From: Phymatolithon calcareum
Lineage: Eukaryota > Rhodophyta > Florideophyceae > Hapalidiales
NCBI GenBank assembly: GCA_977006965.1
Contig: OZ345375.1
Span: 1,302,001-1,366,000 of the forward strand
Length of the DNA stretch: 64,000 bases
Reading direction: 5' to 3'
The notes below the pieces were generated by a model that was given only the letters and a program-made list of their open reading frames with translations, searched no databases and was not told the origin of the DNA. Below, piece by piece: positions 30,425 to 39,510 of the stretch (position 1 is the first letter of the stretch; each line of letters opens with the position of its first letter). Made by a program: the position numbers and the translations under genes.

Positions 30425-30655
30425 GTAGATGAACATTGGACCAGGGGAATGTTATGGGGGGGGGGGGGCGAGTAATGCAGAATGTTGAGGGAATCAACGT
30501 ACTCACCTCATGTTCAGGACGTGGTCTTTGTTCTAATAATACCCAGAGTACGTAGATGAACATTAGACAGAGCACATTAATCGGATGCAAGAATCAACGT
30601 ACTCACCTTATGTTCAGTACGTGGTTTTTGTTCTAGTAATACCCAGAGTACGTTC
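30425..30655. repeat. Two-unit direct repeat inside the hAT element
   Basis: The block GTAGATGAACATT, then ATCAACGTACTCACC, ATGTTCA, ACGTGGT and ATACCCAGAGTACG occurs twice, at about 30425-30553 and 30552-30655. The first unit has about 30 extra bases beginning CAGGGGAATG and including a run of G. Subterminal repeats of this kind are common transposase-binding sites in hAT elements. Confidence 0.7.
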
Positions 30656-31022
30656 TGTATGCCATCAAAACGTCTATGACACTTGGGCCAAGGCTACTTC
30701 TTGCTATGTTAAATAAAGACGAGATTGAGCCGTTGGACTCCAAACGGTTTCAACAATGGGCCTATTCATGTGCTATCATCTACTCATCTGTATCGATCAA
30801 TTTACCAGCCAGATACAGAACAACGTCTTGAATGTCTTTAGCTACGATTAGAGTCCAACAGTCACGATGGTTCAATCTCAAGTATAAAAGGGATAGTATT
30901 AGATCTCTTGATTTGAAACCTATCAGCCTTCTCCGAAATTCTCACGCATTCCGCTTCACAGTCGAGTCCAACCCACCTATCAGACCTCCTTCAACGTTCC
31001 AGCACATTCCGCTCTACTAGCG

Positions 31023-31665
31023 ATGACACTACCTTCACCGAAACCAAAGCCGAAACAAGTTGTGCAGCTGCTTATGAAGCTCATTCGAGAACAAATCCGT
31101 GATATACACTCGCGTCAAGTAGGCCGAACTCGACGGAATGTGCCATTTTGCGTCTATCTCTGCTCAAAAGGTGATCAATGTACTGGAGGAAGTGAGTTTT
31201 TCTTCGAAAAGGGTACTGGGTTCTTCAACCTGTACAGTCATCTCAAGCGTTGCATTGGAGGTGGAAGCGAAGAACATCTGCTAGAGATATACCGAGCCGT
31301 TCTTGCCGAGAAGTTGAGATCCGGGTCGTCGTTCACAGTTCAATCGTCAATGGTGATGAAGCTCACGGAACGTGAAAAGGCGATGAACAGGAAGCGCGGG
31401 ATCGAAGGTATACATTAACACCCAATTTATACTGGGGTCCGTTGCTGAGGTGGAGCGACTTTGGTCTATGGCGACGTATATTATACTAGACCATAGGAAG
31501 GGAACGTCTCCTATTGTCTTTGAGGCGATGCTTTTTCTGAAAGTCAACCGCTCCTACTGGGATGAGAAAACCGTGAAGTAGGCTATGTCTATGGTTGTCA
31601 ACCAACGTGTCGAGAGGGCTATCGAAGAAGATGAAGATTACATGCAGCTAGGTGAACGTGCTTGA
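31023..31665 (+). pseudogene. Internally deleted hAT transposase remnant
   Basis: The ATG at 31023 opens 131 codons with a BED-finger-like segment: FCVYLCSKGDQC, then FFEKGTGFFNLYSHLKRC, a C...H...C zinc-ligand pattern. The frame stops at 31418. In another frame immediately after, YINTQFILGSVAEVERLWSM and SPIVFEAMLFLKVNRSYWD form the C-terminal hAT dimerisation region, then an in-frame TAG and a second open segment to 31665. The RNase H-like catalytic core that should lie between them is missing. So this is a broken gene that can make no active transposase. Confidence 0.85.
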
Positions 31666-32134
31666 ATAAAGTATTGATGTCTATATTGTGGGAAGCCTTC
31701 AAATTGCAATGCGAATTGCTGCAAACAAAATTGAGCAATTAAATTGATAAATTTCACCCGGGACTGCAATCGCAAACAATAGAATTGGCGCAACCCCTGG
31801 TGAGTAGTCTATAGAGCCTTTTGAAACGTGATTTGGCAATTTCGATACGATAGGTAGCGGGCGTCATAGAGTCTGCTGCTCCTGATTGAATTGCTCCCAA
31901 GTACTTGAAGTCCATTTCATTCTCAAGAGTGTCAGCTCCTATTTTCACCATTACCATTTCGTTGAGCAGCTCATCTTGTTTTTTACGGCGGACAATCTTG
32001 TCCGCCGCGGATGAGCGATGCGCTTGAGAGCGCTTCTTGGCGTCTTCTCCGCCTACAGCTCTCCTTAGTGGAGAGGCTATGTGCAGCGACCGGGCTACTC
32101 CATAATCGTTCGAAATGAATGGCCATGGATGCAA

Positions 32135-32948
32135 GATCTTGTGCAGTTTTTAGGTATTCGTTTGTTGTAGTCGCAAAGTAATTCGCTCCGTGTCGAGGAC
32201 GGAAAAACCCTTGCGAGAAAACTGCCTATTATGGTGTACCCTTTGTTCTTGTATCTGCGGTGTACCTACGGTGCTGCGAGAGGGAGAGAGATGTAATTTG
32301 TTTTAGACCTCTGCGAGAGGGAGTGAAAGGCTACAGAAGACGAACCCCTGCATACAACGAACGTATCATACTGTCCGTGGTCATCGGAGACGTCAAAATC
32401 GACGTACGAAATGTGGCACCAAAATTTGAGACCAATGAATATACAGTATTCGAATATGATGGCTAACAAAGGCACGAAATTTCTTCATCGATTCGAACCG
32501 CCTGCTCTGAAACTTGAGGTCAAACTATTCGTGTCGACTGTTTAACCATCGTGCCATTCCTCAGTTTGTTCCCTCAGCGCAATTGATAAGGTGAAAGATA
32601 TCTACAGAACTATCAGGCGATTGTTTCTGAGCCACGTATAGACGATTAATGCGTCTCGCTTGGTTCACGGACATGTACGCCATATATTCGATAGCTGACC
32701 AGGTGCCTCCACATCTTCTCGCCGCACACCGTATCGCATATCTCATTATCGGCGTCGTACTACCTCTGTGAGGAACATCATTGCGCTTTCATGCCACATA
32801 CTGCTCCCTCCATTTCTACCCTCCGCGAAGTCGTGCTCAGCATGTGCGCACTTTACACTCATCAAATGTTCGGTGCTCAGTATTTAGAGGACAAACAGTC
32901 CACCGTGAAGAAGAAATAAGGCGGACAAGCCCTCACCCAAGCATCACA
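32135..32948. other. Spacer upstream of the fasciclin gene
   Basis: About 810 bp. No gene or element border supported. The last ~170 bp are open in frame with the fasciclin gene but lack an ATG and look like 5' UTR. Confidence 0.4.
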
Positions 32949-33599
32949 ATGAACTTCCGCATCATTTTCCTCACCTTCGCCCTATTGGTCGTCGCGACAT
33001 CTGCACGCCGCACATCCACGAGCACTATGTTAAAGGCCGTCGAGCTCACCTCCCTTCTCTCCCCAGCCGACAAACCGTTCGACAACAGCGGCGAAAACTT
33101 CGACATTCTCACCCGTCTCCTCAACCTCGCGAATCTCACTTCCACCGTAGCTGCAGCGAAGCACTTCACTCTCTTTGCGCCGAACGACGCCGCCTTCGTT
33201 CGCACAGCAAAGTACATCACAGGGTTTTCGGGAACGAATGAGAAGGATGCGTTTGACGCCCTAGTGGCCGCTGTGCTCGCGGGTGTTCCTGTAGATGGAA
33301 AAGATGTGAAGGGTATACCGCTGTTGACCACTATACTCAAATACCACATCGTGCCCGCCCGCGTGACAGGTCAGATTATCCTGGGACGCTTTCTTGCGTT
33401 GTCCACATTTATCCCGAAGCGCATCCTAAGCATTGGAAACGGGGAGCTTATTGACGGCAGCCCGGCGACACCGAATCCTGTCGTTGTCGCAGGTAGCGTT
33501 GACATAATGGTGAAGAATGGAGCGGTTGTACATGTCATTGACGCCGTGCTTCTTCCTGTACCTGTGCCTGTCCTGCTCGAGAAGCTGCTCAGGTGCTGA
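32949..33599 (+). CDS. Secreted fasciclin (FAS1) domain protein
   Basis: A 216-residue protein with a signal peptide (MNFRIIFLTFALLVVATSA, cleavage likely after Ser-Ala) and one FAS1 domain. The family motifs are present. The first (H1-like) is HFTLFAPNDAAFVR near residue 75; the second is LLTTILKYHIVPARVTG near 135; the end of the domain is VAGSVDIMVKNGAVVHVIDAVLLP. FAS1 proteins act in cell adhesion and extracellular matrix; the ligand here is unknown. It ends in a short hydrophobic tail (VPVPVLLEKLLRC) that is too short for an obvious GPI signal. The ATG at 32949 gives the signal peptide directly. Confidence 0.9.
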   Translation: MNFRIIFLTFALLVVATSARRTSTSTMLKAVELTSLLSPADKPFDNSGENFDILTRLLNLANLTSTVAAAKHFTLFAPNDAAFVRTAKYITGFSGTNEKDAFDALVAAVLAGVPVDGKDVKGIPLLTTILKYHIVPARVTGQIILGRFLALSTFIPKRILSIGNGELIDGSPATPNPVVVAGSVDIMVKNGAVVHVIDAVLLPVPVPVLLEKLLRC

Positions 33600-34771
33600 T
33601 CTGTCAGCACTGCGAATTGGTATTGTACTCTGCCTACCGGAAAGTTCTCTTACCACCGACCATCATCAAAGTGGGAATCATGGCGCCATTTCAATAAATT
33701 TACTTCATGACAATACCTTCAGACACTATCCTTGTGCCCACTCAAACTGATTGTCGTGATATGGGTCTTTTCAGCATCCAGAAAACTAGCGGCTGGATAC
33801 GGTTGCCTAATGGCAGTCGTGCTTCGAGAAGGATGGAAACGTTGTGTTTCGTCTTTCTAAAATCTGAGCAATGACTATGGACCGCGGAGCCATGTTGGAC
33901 TAGGTGCGTACTTTCCGCTCTCGTCTGGCTCCAATTCACTCTCTTATTCTCGAAGAAGCACAGAACATATTGTTTTCATGCACGTCATCACCAGAGCTGT
34001 CTCAATATAAATAATGCGCCGATCCAGAAGCCCAGACCGAGAACTCTCCAGTGGGTAACATGCAGCATGTCTTTCTGACAAATCGTTCAGGTCATGATAT
34101 AAATGTGCATCACGCATTGAAGCACGGAAATCGAAAATATTGTTTCGCCTTGTCTAACGTATTTTCGGAACACTTCCACGTCTTTGATCGCCTTTCTCAT
34201 GACTCCAATTGTGAGGGCTAAATCGAAGAACTTCGGTGATACATGAAACGAGCAATGGCATCGTAGTCTTCACTTGTTTGTATGTCACAGACTTAACTTC
34301 TTTTTCCTCCACAAGTCAGTCCTACATACTCGAGTCCATGCCTTATTCCAGCCTTACACAAGATGATATTGCAGCTGATGTCAAATATTCGACGAAGTGC
34401 AGTAGTAGCTTCATGTTTGTAAAACGAATGATGACTTCCGGATCGGTCTCGCTCTCTGCATGATCTCCCGTTTTCAAGTTCGAACGCGCGATGGCAAGCA
34501 GTAGAATATCCACACATCCATTCACAATATCATTGCTACCCATAGAGCAAAGAATCTTGCCATGTGCGCGAAGTATATCCATTCTATCTGTTTTCTCGAT
34601 GATTTATTTCTTACTAAATGCTCGAGGATCTCGACATTTTGAGCACATCATTTGAGCTCACTGTTCCAAAAAGGTCAAAGCGCGGGCTGCAAATAGATTC
34701 CATCATCTCATGAGGATTTTCTGGTTCTGATCGAGACTTATTCGGAGTCCATATCAATAACTGTGATGAAG

Positions 34772-35534
34772 GACTGTTCTACTCCCTTATATTTGGCCAC
34801 TTTGCTAAGCGGAATAATGATCGAATGCGAACGCTATGCAGAATCACACCACCAGAGCTGAGGCGCAAGATATTAGGAGAACACTTTGCGCTATGACTCC
34901 TGTATGCAAAACGGAACCTGGAGAGAAACAAGAACTACGAGGGCAAGAATTAGCACAGGCACAGAGGGATATTCGATACCTCTAAGAGCACGAACTGTTG
35001 AACGTCCCAGTGAAGAGGGCCGTGGAAGGAAAGGTCACCCACAAGGATGAAAACTTGCGAATCTATTAGGCATGGAGCGAGACGGAGAAGGCCAAAACAC
35101 GCAAAGTCGCCGTGGATATGAGCGAGAATCTGAACCCCGTAGTCCAAAGTCTGTGTTTCCTCGACTTGATTTAATCAAGTCGAGGAAACACAGACTTTGG
35201 GCAGTCAAATGGTTTTTCGGCCACTTCCCTCCGCGAAATCCCTCGGGATATATCGACAACTACGACGAACTAGCATCGATGATGCTGGAAACCCTTAAAC
35301 GCAACCTAACGCAGCCGCAGATGAATGATAGAACAGAAGAGAAAGTGAAACAGGCGATGGACAAACTAATGATGCTAGAAAACGAGATGCAAGAGGAGAT
35401 GATGATGTGATGATGGAGGCGATATGCTATAGTCTTCCCTAGAAGGGTTACAGCGCAATGTGAAGCTGCTCTGGTGTCGGCGTGCGCCGGCGTTGAGGGC
35501 TTCGAAAATAAAAACTTACAATTTCCCCCCTCTA
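34772..35534 (+). mobile_element. Insertion 1 in the P450 pseudogene
   Basis: A 0.76-kb non-P450 segment with coding remnants on the plus strand (KHRLWAVKWFFGHFPPRNPS at about 35178-35237, followed by a Met/Glu-rich helical end). It is related in pattern to the segments at 27.8 kb and 35.9 kb. It contains the perfect 57-bp palindrome; the right arm of that palindrome is part of the coding-like stretch. I see no clear terminal repeats. Confidence 0.5.
35144..35200. repeat. Perfect 57-bp palindrome
   Basis: Two 28-bp arms are exact complements around a single T. The left arm begins CCAAAGTCTGTGTTTCCTCG and the right arm ends in CAGACTTTGG. This cannot arise by chance. The centre of one base rules out an ordinary miRNA precursor. 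The right arm continues into the coding-like remnant of insertion 1, so the left arm looks like a copied-back inversion. Confidence 0.97.
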
Positions 35535-35783
35535 TCGTCATGGACATATATTTTTTGCCAAACATGGGATCCAGCTTCGTTTTGCCACTAGTCTTGATGC
35601 CTCGCGCCAAATTTACGCACGTTTTATCTACGCACTGACGAATGAAGTCGAAGTAGAACGGAAAGAGTGTCGGTGCAAAAGTGGGTGCAATCCTCTGACG
35701 AAGTGCGGCGTAGTCTGGTCCATAAAGCAATATGAATGAATCGGATGCGAAAAATGGTTCGAAATTACCGAAGGAACCGCCTG

Positions 35784-36395
35784 AAGGAAGAAGCGCCGAA
35801 GAGCGCCAAGGTACAAATAGTGGCATCGCAGCAATGGAAACCAGAGATCCGTTTTATGAAGCGGTGAAGCTCACACAAGCCAACCAGTCCGCCGAAGACC
35901 TTTGATCAAAAATCCTGACAAAGTGAGGAGAACGCCTTGAATTGAAGAGGAAAAGGAAAATCCCATAGAGCAAGACAAGAGAATTGCCAGCAATCTTTGA
36001 AACACGGAAAACTGGCGGTTAAATTCGCCCTCGGAAGATTTCCGCAAGTGTCTACAACACTGATGGAAGCGCAACTTGCCAGTCTATGAACTCAACGAAG
36101 AAGACAGATCGGTAACCGAGAAAGCACTAGATGAGCGTTTGCTCTTCGAGTGTATGCAGCATGAAGAAGTCCTGCACTGAAAACAAGAAGCCAAGATTCA
36201 CAAACATATTAAGAGTCCTCAAAAAGCAAGTACATGTTAGGGGCTCGGAGAGAAGACCAAACATAAAACAAGAGCTGCCTTATTGTGTACAGCGCCTGAG
36301 GAAGCATTGTCCTAAGACTGTGGGGGATGTTTTTTTGAAAGGATTATTTTTTTAAAAAAATAATCTTATCAAAAACATCCGGAGAGTGACTGACA
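35784..36395 (+). mobile_element. Insertion 2 in the P450 pseudogene
   Basis: A ~610-bp non-P450 segment with coding remnants (HGKLAVKFALGRFPQVST near 36015-36070) that match the 27.8-kb segment. Its right end holds an imperfect palindrome (36325-36380). About 165 bp of P450 sequence was lost at this junction. No terminal repeats or target duplication were found. Confidence 0.5.
36325..36380. repeat. Imperfect 56-bp palindrome at the right end of insertion 2
   Basis: Outer arms GGATGTTTTT and AAAAACATCC and inner arms of 12 bp (GATTATTTTTTT with its complement) pair, with a 2-nt bulge and two mismatches between them. There is no spacer at the centre. Confidence 0.85.
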
Positions 36396-36530
36396 GACTT
36401 CAGTGTACTGGACGCTTGTCCCTGGGAAGATCAGGCGGAATTGTTGTGTACGACCGAGATCCAAGTCCGAAGAAGTCTTCCGTTTCAGGTGCTGGGTTAA
36501 TGCAGACACCGAAATCAGGCTCTGTGTTGT

Positions 36531-37129
36531 TGCGTCGGTGCGTGCAAAGCAGGTTACATTTTTGTAGATACCATTGTACTGCCGTGGCGAGAGAGGGGAG
36601 GTGGGTCGAGTAATGCAAATAGATGATTGTGCCACCGGTGTGGTGACACTTTCGTTCTTTATGGTAGGATATCTGAACTGTTCTACAACGACTGCACATC
36701 TAAGGGGCCTCTAAGACGATAGAGGTGTTCGAAACGAAAGATGTCTTTCTTTCAGAGAGAGCTCCGTTTTTAATATGCGCCGCCCGTTCAGAAGGGCAGT
36801 ACACGGCATGGAAACTTGATGGACGCAATAGATTGACGTACTGGACGAAATAGTAGCATTGCTAAACGCAATGTTCCAGGCTCACGTTTCATCCACCAGG
36901 ACCCACTCCTTCCTATTCCCTGTTCATAGTTACGTAGATACGGCAATGCATCTCCTGTGGTATGGTGTGTTTATACTGCCTCGGAGTGATGCTCTTTATG
37001 TATGCGTTGGACGAAAACGTTTCGAGCAGTGAAGAGTCGAGACTATTTTCTCCCAGCTCCGACATGGCCGCCTTTAACTATTTTTTGTTCGTGAATACAT
37101 AAGTGCAATAAGAAGATTAGGTTTTGAGC
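36531..37129. other. Spacer, nothing definable
   Basis: Between the P450 pseudogene and the first LINE RNase H remnant. A stretch near 36610-36625 (CGAGTAATGCA) resembles one near 30470 inside the hAT element, hinting at further TE debris. Confidence 0.3.
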
Positions 37130-38024
37130 GTCGTGAACGCGTTATTGTGTGTGACGAAGACGGTGGCGCACTCGACATGTATCGTACCATCCCATTCCAG
37201 ATCTGTGGAGTAGTGATTCTGATTTTTCGCGGCGAAGAAGCTGTTGTGGAAGCATCGCTGGTCGCTGGGGTTGTTGGCTCTTCATTCGACGCGGAGGCAT
37301 TTGCCGACGTACAAGCGTTTCAAGCAATGTCAACCCTACAGCGTTCCCGCGACAGCACCATCAGATGGTTCACTGACAGCCGTAGTTGCATAGACGCACT
37401 CAACGGGCAACCGCGGATGTTTGGTGACATGATGTGGAATCTATTGAATCTTATGGAACGGCTATTTTCGCACGAGGTTCACATAGTGCGTATTTGGTTA
37501 CCGAGTCATTGCGGCGTTGCGAAGAATGAGGCCGCTGATGAGTTCGCGCGGCGGAGACTTTTGGAATCGAGTCTTGTTTTGCATCAAGAGATGCCTCTCA
37601 CTTTGGAAACGGCACGATCCATTATCAAACCGCCCTGTAGAAGCAAACCAGTGACCCTACCTACGCTTCCGAAAGATCTGCACATCTCACAGAGATGAAC
37701 AGAGATGGTTCTGGACCAGCTCGTAGTGCATTGCTCCTATTGTGGCATGCTTTCACGATGGGCACAGCGAGGATGAACCGCTACTCTACGATCCAGTGTG
37801 CAAGAAGTGCCCGAAAGACGGCACGGAGACAGTAGAACACCTAAATATGTGCTGTTCTGATCGAACTGCATCTCGACGGTAATTCATCGGAAGAGTGCGT
37901 GGCAAACAGTAGAAGATCTGTGCATGGAGAGACCCGTCGACATACTCCAATATTTGAACAATGAGAATTTGCTCTAGGGTAAGTTCTGGCGTTAATTAAC
38001 GCCTTCTACATAAAAGAAAGAAAG
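37130..38024 (+). pseudogene. LINE 3' part: RNase H domain, zinc knuckle and tail (copy 1)
   Basis: The open part (to 37698) encodes an RNase H domain with its acids visible: CDEDGG, SSFDAEAFA, WFTDSRS and AADEFA. The 'PSHCGVAKNEAADE' block is typical. Then, in a shifted frame near 37795-37890, KKCPKDGTETVEHLNMCC is the Cys/His knuckle seen at LINE C-termini. The remnant ends with a perfect 16-bp palindrome (GGCGTTAATTAACGCC, 37988-38003) and the tail TAAAAGAAAGAAAG (38011-38024). The reverse transcriptase is missing, so the copy is 5'-truncated and dead. Confidence 0.85.
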
Positions 38025-38439
38025 CACCGTTATTGGGGACGGGTGTTTTATTAAAATGTGGTATAAAACGACAGTTTGATCTCCATTGATGCTCATACGT
38101 TATGTACTTCATTCTGAGCAACAGAAAACTGCCGAGAGGGTTCCCCTACGGCGACGTCCTGTGCCTTCTTCAGGTAGTTTGGTATTGTTGTTTTCTGGGT
38201 TCGCGTCGCACCCGAGCCTCTAATTGTGATATATTCTTTTGCTCATGTTCAGGACGAAGTCGAAGAGCAGGAGTGCGTTTCTGGAACATTTCCATTCGTT
38301 TTCGAAGATAGTTAAGCCAAAGTAGAAGTTTATATCTCTTTCCAGCTCAACTCTTGGAATAGTTACCTAGTCCTTGATTCTCTCTCGCATGGAAGGCCAA
38401 AGACATCATGAGCACAACTAGAGTAAAGCTCTCTTTTCA

Positions 38440-38657
38440 TTCTTTCTTTATTGCGGAAAGCTCGTTCACGCAGATGGTGAGCGACTGAGGCTCTTCGAAA
38501 ACAGTTTCTCATTGTTCAGAAAGTTGAGTACGTCTATAGGTCTCTCACGGCATAATTCCTCTACGGTCTTGGTACCTACTCGTCCAATAAACTTGCGTCT
38601 GGAGGCAAAAGCTCTCTTTTCTCTCGCGTCCCGTCCTCTCAATAGATCCTGAATCAT
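38440..38657 (-). pseudogene. LINE 3' end (copy 2)
   Basis: The minus-strand reading ASRRKFIGRVGTKTVEELC, then DVLNFLNNEKLF, matches the C-terminus of copies 1 and 3. It ends with the same tail (GCAATAAAGAAAGA on the minus strand). Only the last ~200 bp of the element are left, a typical severe 5' truncation. Confidence 0.8.
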
Positions 38658-39510
38658 CTTGAGAACAAGAAGTGATCCTATCAGGGCTCCGCAATACTAT
38701 TCCCTGATCACAAATGCCGAAACGGATACGTGTACGAACTTTGACCGGATGATTTATGGAAGTGCATTAGCACTGTATCACATGCTTGTTTGTAAACTAA
38801 GATGTTTTCTCGAATCCCAGAAAAAAATTGACTTTGCAACGGCCCACTGTTGACTGCATTTTTCTCGTGCCTACAATGTTTCTCACCACCTGCTTATAAG
38901 CAGGTACCACAATGTGCTTCCTTTTAGTCAAAACTAAAACGTGAAAATGATGAATTCCAAAATAAAAAAGTAGGTCCCACGTAAGGTACATATGACTTTC
39001 TCATGGACAAAAAGCCCATTGCAATCTCCCAGGAGCGCATTTGAGCCCAAATTTAAAATTAATTCTCACTATATGCAAGCTCTGTGCCCTCCTTCTTTAC
39101 ACTCCGACCGTGCTACCGATCTGACTTTTCTGAATATAATCAGTTTTCTGCTTCTTTTGGAGACCTGGTTTATGATTTTTTTCTCCGGCCTCGTTTCACC
39201 CTCCATACATCAGGCGGCTGTGCAACTGGCTCAACATGTCCAGGTGTGCACGTGGATTTGCTCGAGCTCAATTTTTGTATCGACTCGACCATTGGTGCCA
39301 CATGTAATGTACACACTGGCTACAATCTCAAATGTGAGGTTGAAAAAAACGTTTCAAAAATAATGAGAAAACTTATCACGCCTGTTCCCAAAATTTTGTG
39401 AACAGACTTCTCCTATTCAATGTGGAATTTGAACCTCTCCCGTCCGCGCAAGCGACATCCAGATGTCGCTCTAAGGATTCCGCCGTCAGAACGTCCACCC
39501 CATCAGCGCC
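38658..39510. other. Spacer with an 18-bp perfect palindrome
   Basis: A palindrome ACCTGCTTATAAGCAGGT lies at 38888-38905. A Cys-containing open frame (39084-39401, plus) has no ATG at its head and no recognised domain. Nothing else is supportable. The MGDG synthase promoter should lie at the right end. Confidence 0.4.

Larger units (their letters stand above)
30306..31799 (+). mobile_element. Non-autonomous hAT element with 8-bp target duplication
   Basis: The ends are inverted repeats: CAGGGGTTGCGCCAATTC at 30306-30323 and its exact complement at 31782-31799, with further imperfect similarity inside. The 8 bp outside each end are GTGAGCAG (30298-30305) and GTGAGTAG (31800-31807), 7 of 8 identical, as expected for an hAT target duplication. 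The element interrupts a LINE reverse-transcriptase remnant whose two halves are collinear. Inside are N- and C-terminal pieces of an hAT transposase with the catalytic middle missing. The length is 1494 bp. Confidence 0.9.
29870..32134 (-). pseudogene. LINE (non-LTR retrotransposon) reverse-transcriptase C-terminal remnant, split by an hAT element
   Basis: The 5' part (32134-31800) reads NEMDFKYLGAIQSGAAD, then IEIAKSRFKRLYRLLTR, the 'FKYLG' and thumb segment common downstream of the catalytic domain in LINE reverse transcriptases. After the interruption by the hAT element (30306-31799), the frame resumes at about 30300. It reads LRLRLWRASVVSSLICGCESWN and then, in a shifted frame near 30090, RRWGWLGYVLRMDEKRL; both patterns are typical of LINE C-terminal regions. 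Stops and frameshifts are present. No catalytic YADD box was found, so the copy is 5'-truncated. Confidence 0.8.
33856..36530 (-). pseudogene. Decayed cytochrome P450, interrupted twice
   Basis: This region matches the intact P450 at 24887-26509 in the same orientation. The C-terminal two-thirds run from about 33856 to 34771, the middle resumes at 35535-35783 (GPDYAALRQRIAPTFAPTLF on the minus strand), and the N-terminal part lies at 36396-36530 (SYTTIPPDLPRDKRPVH). Many stops and frameshifts are present. The heme-loop region is altered around 34000-34040. Two segments with no P450 similarity (34772-35534 and 35784-36395) separate the pieces, and about 165 bp of the P450 is missing at the second break. 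It is an old tandem or dispersed copy of the intact gene. Confidence 0.88.

Noticed and set aside
32485-32515. Possible tRNA T-arm (GGTTCGAATC on the minus strand)
   Set aside because: No matching D-arm, anticodon arm or acceptor stem could be drawn around it. No other tRNA gene was found by eye.
39084-39401. Cys-containing open frame upstream of the MGDG synthase
   Set aside because: Begins at a GTG with no ATG, no signal peptide and no recognised Cys pattern; at best a relic exon.
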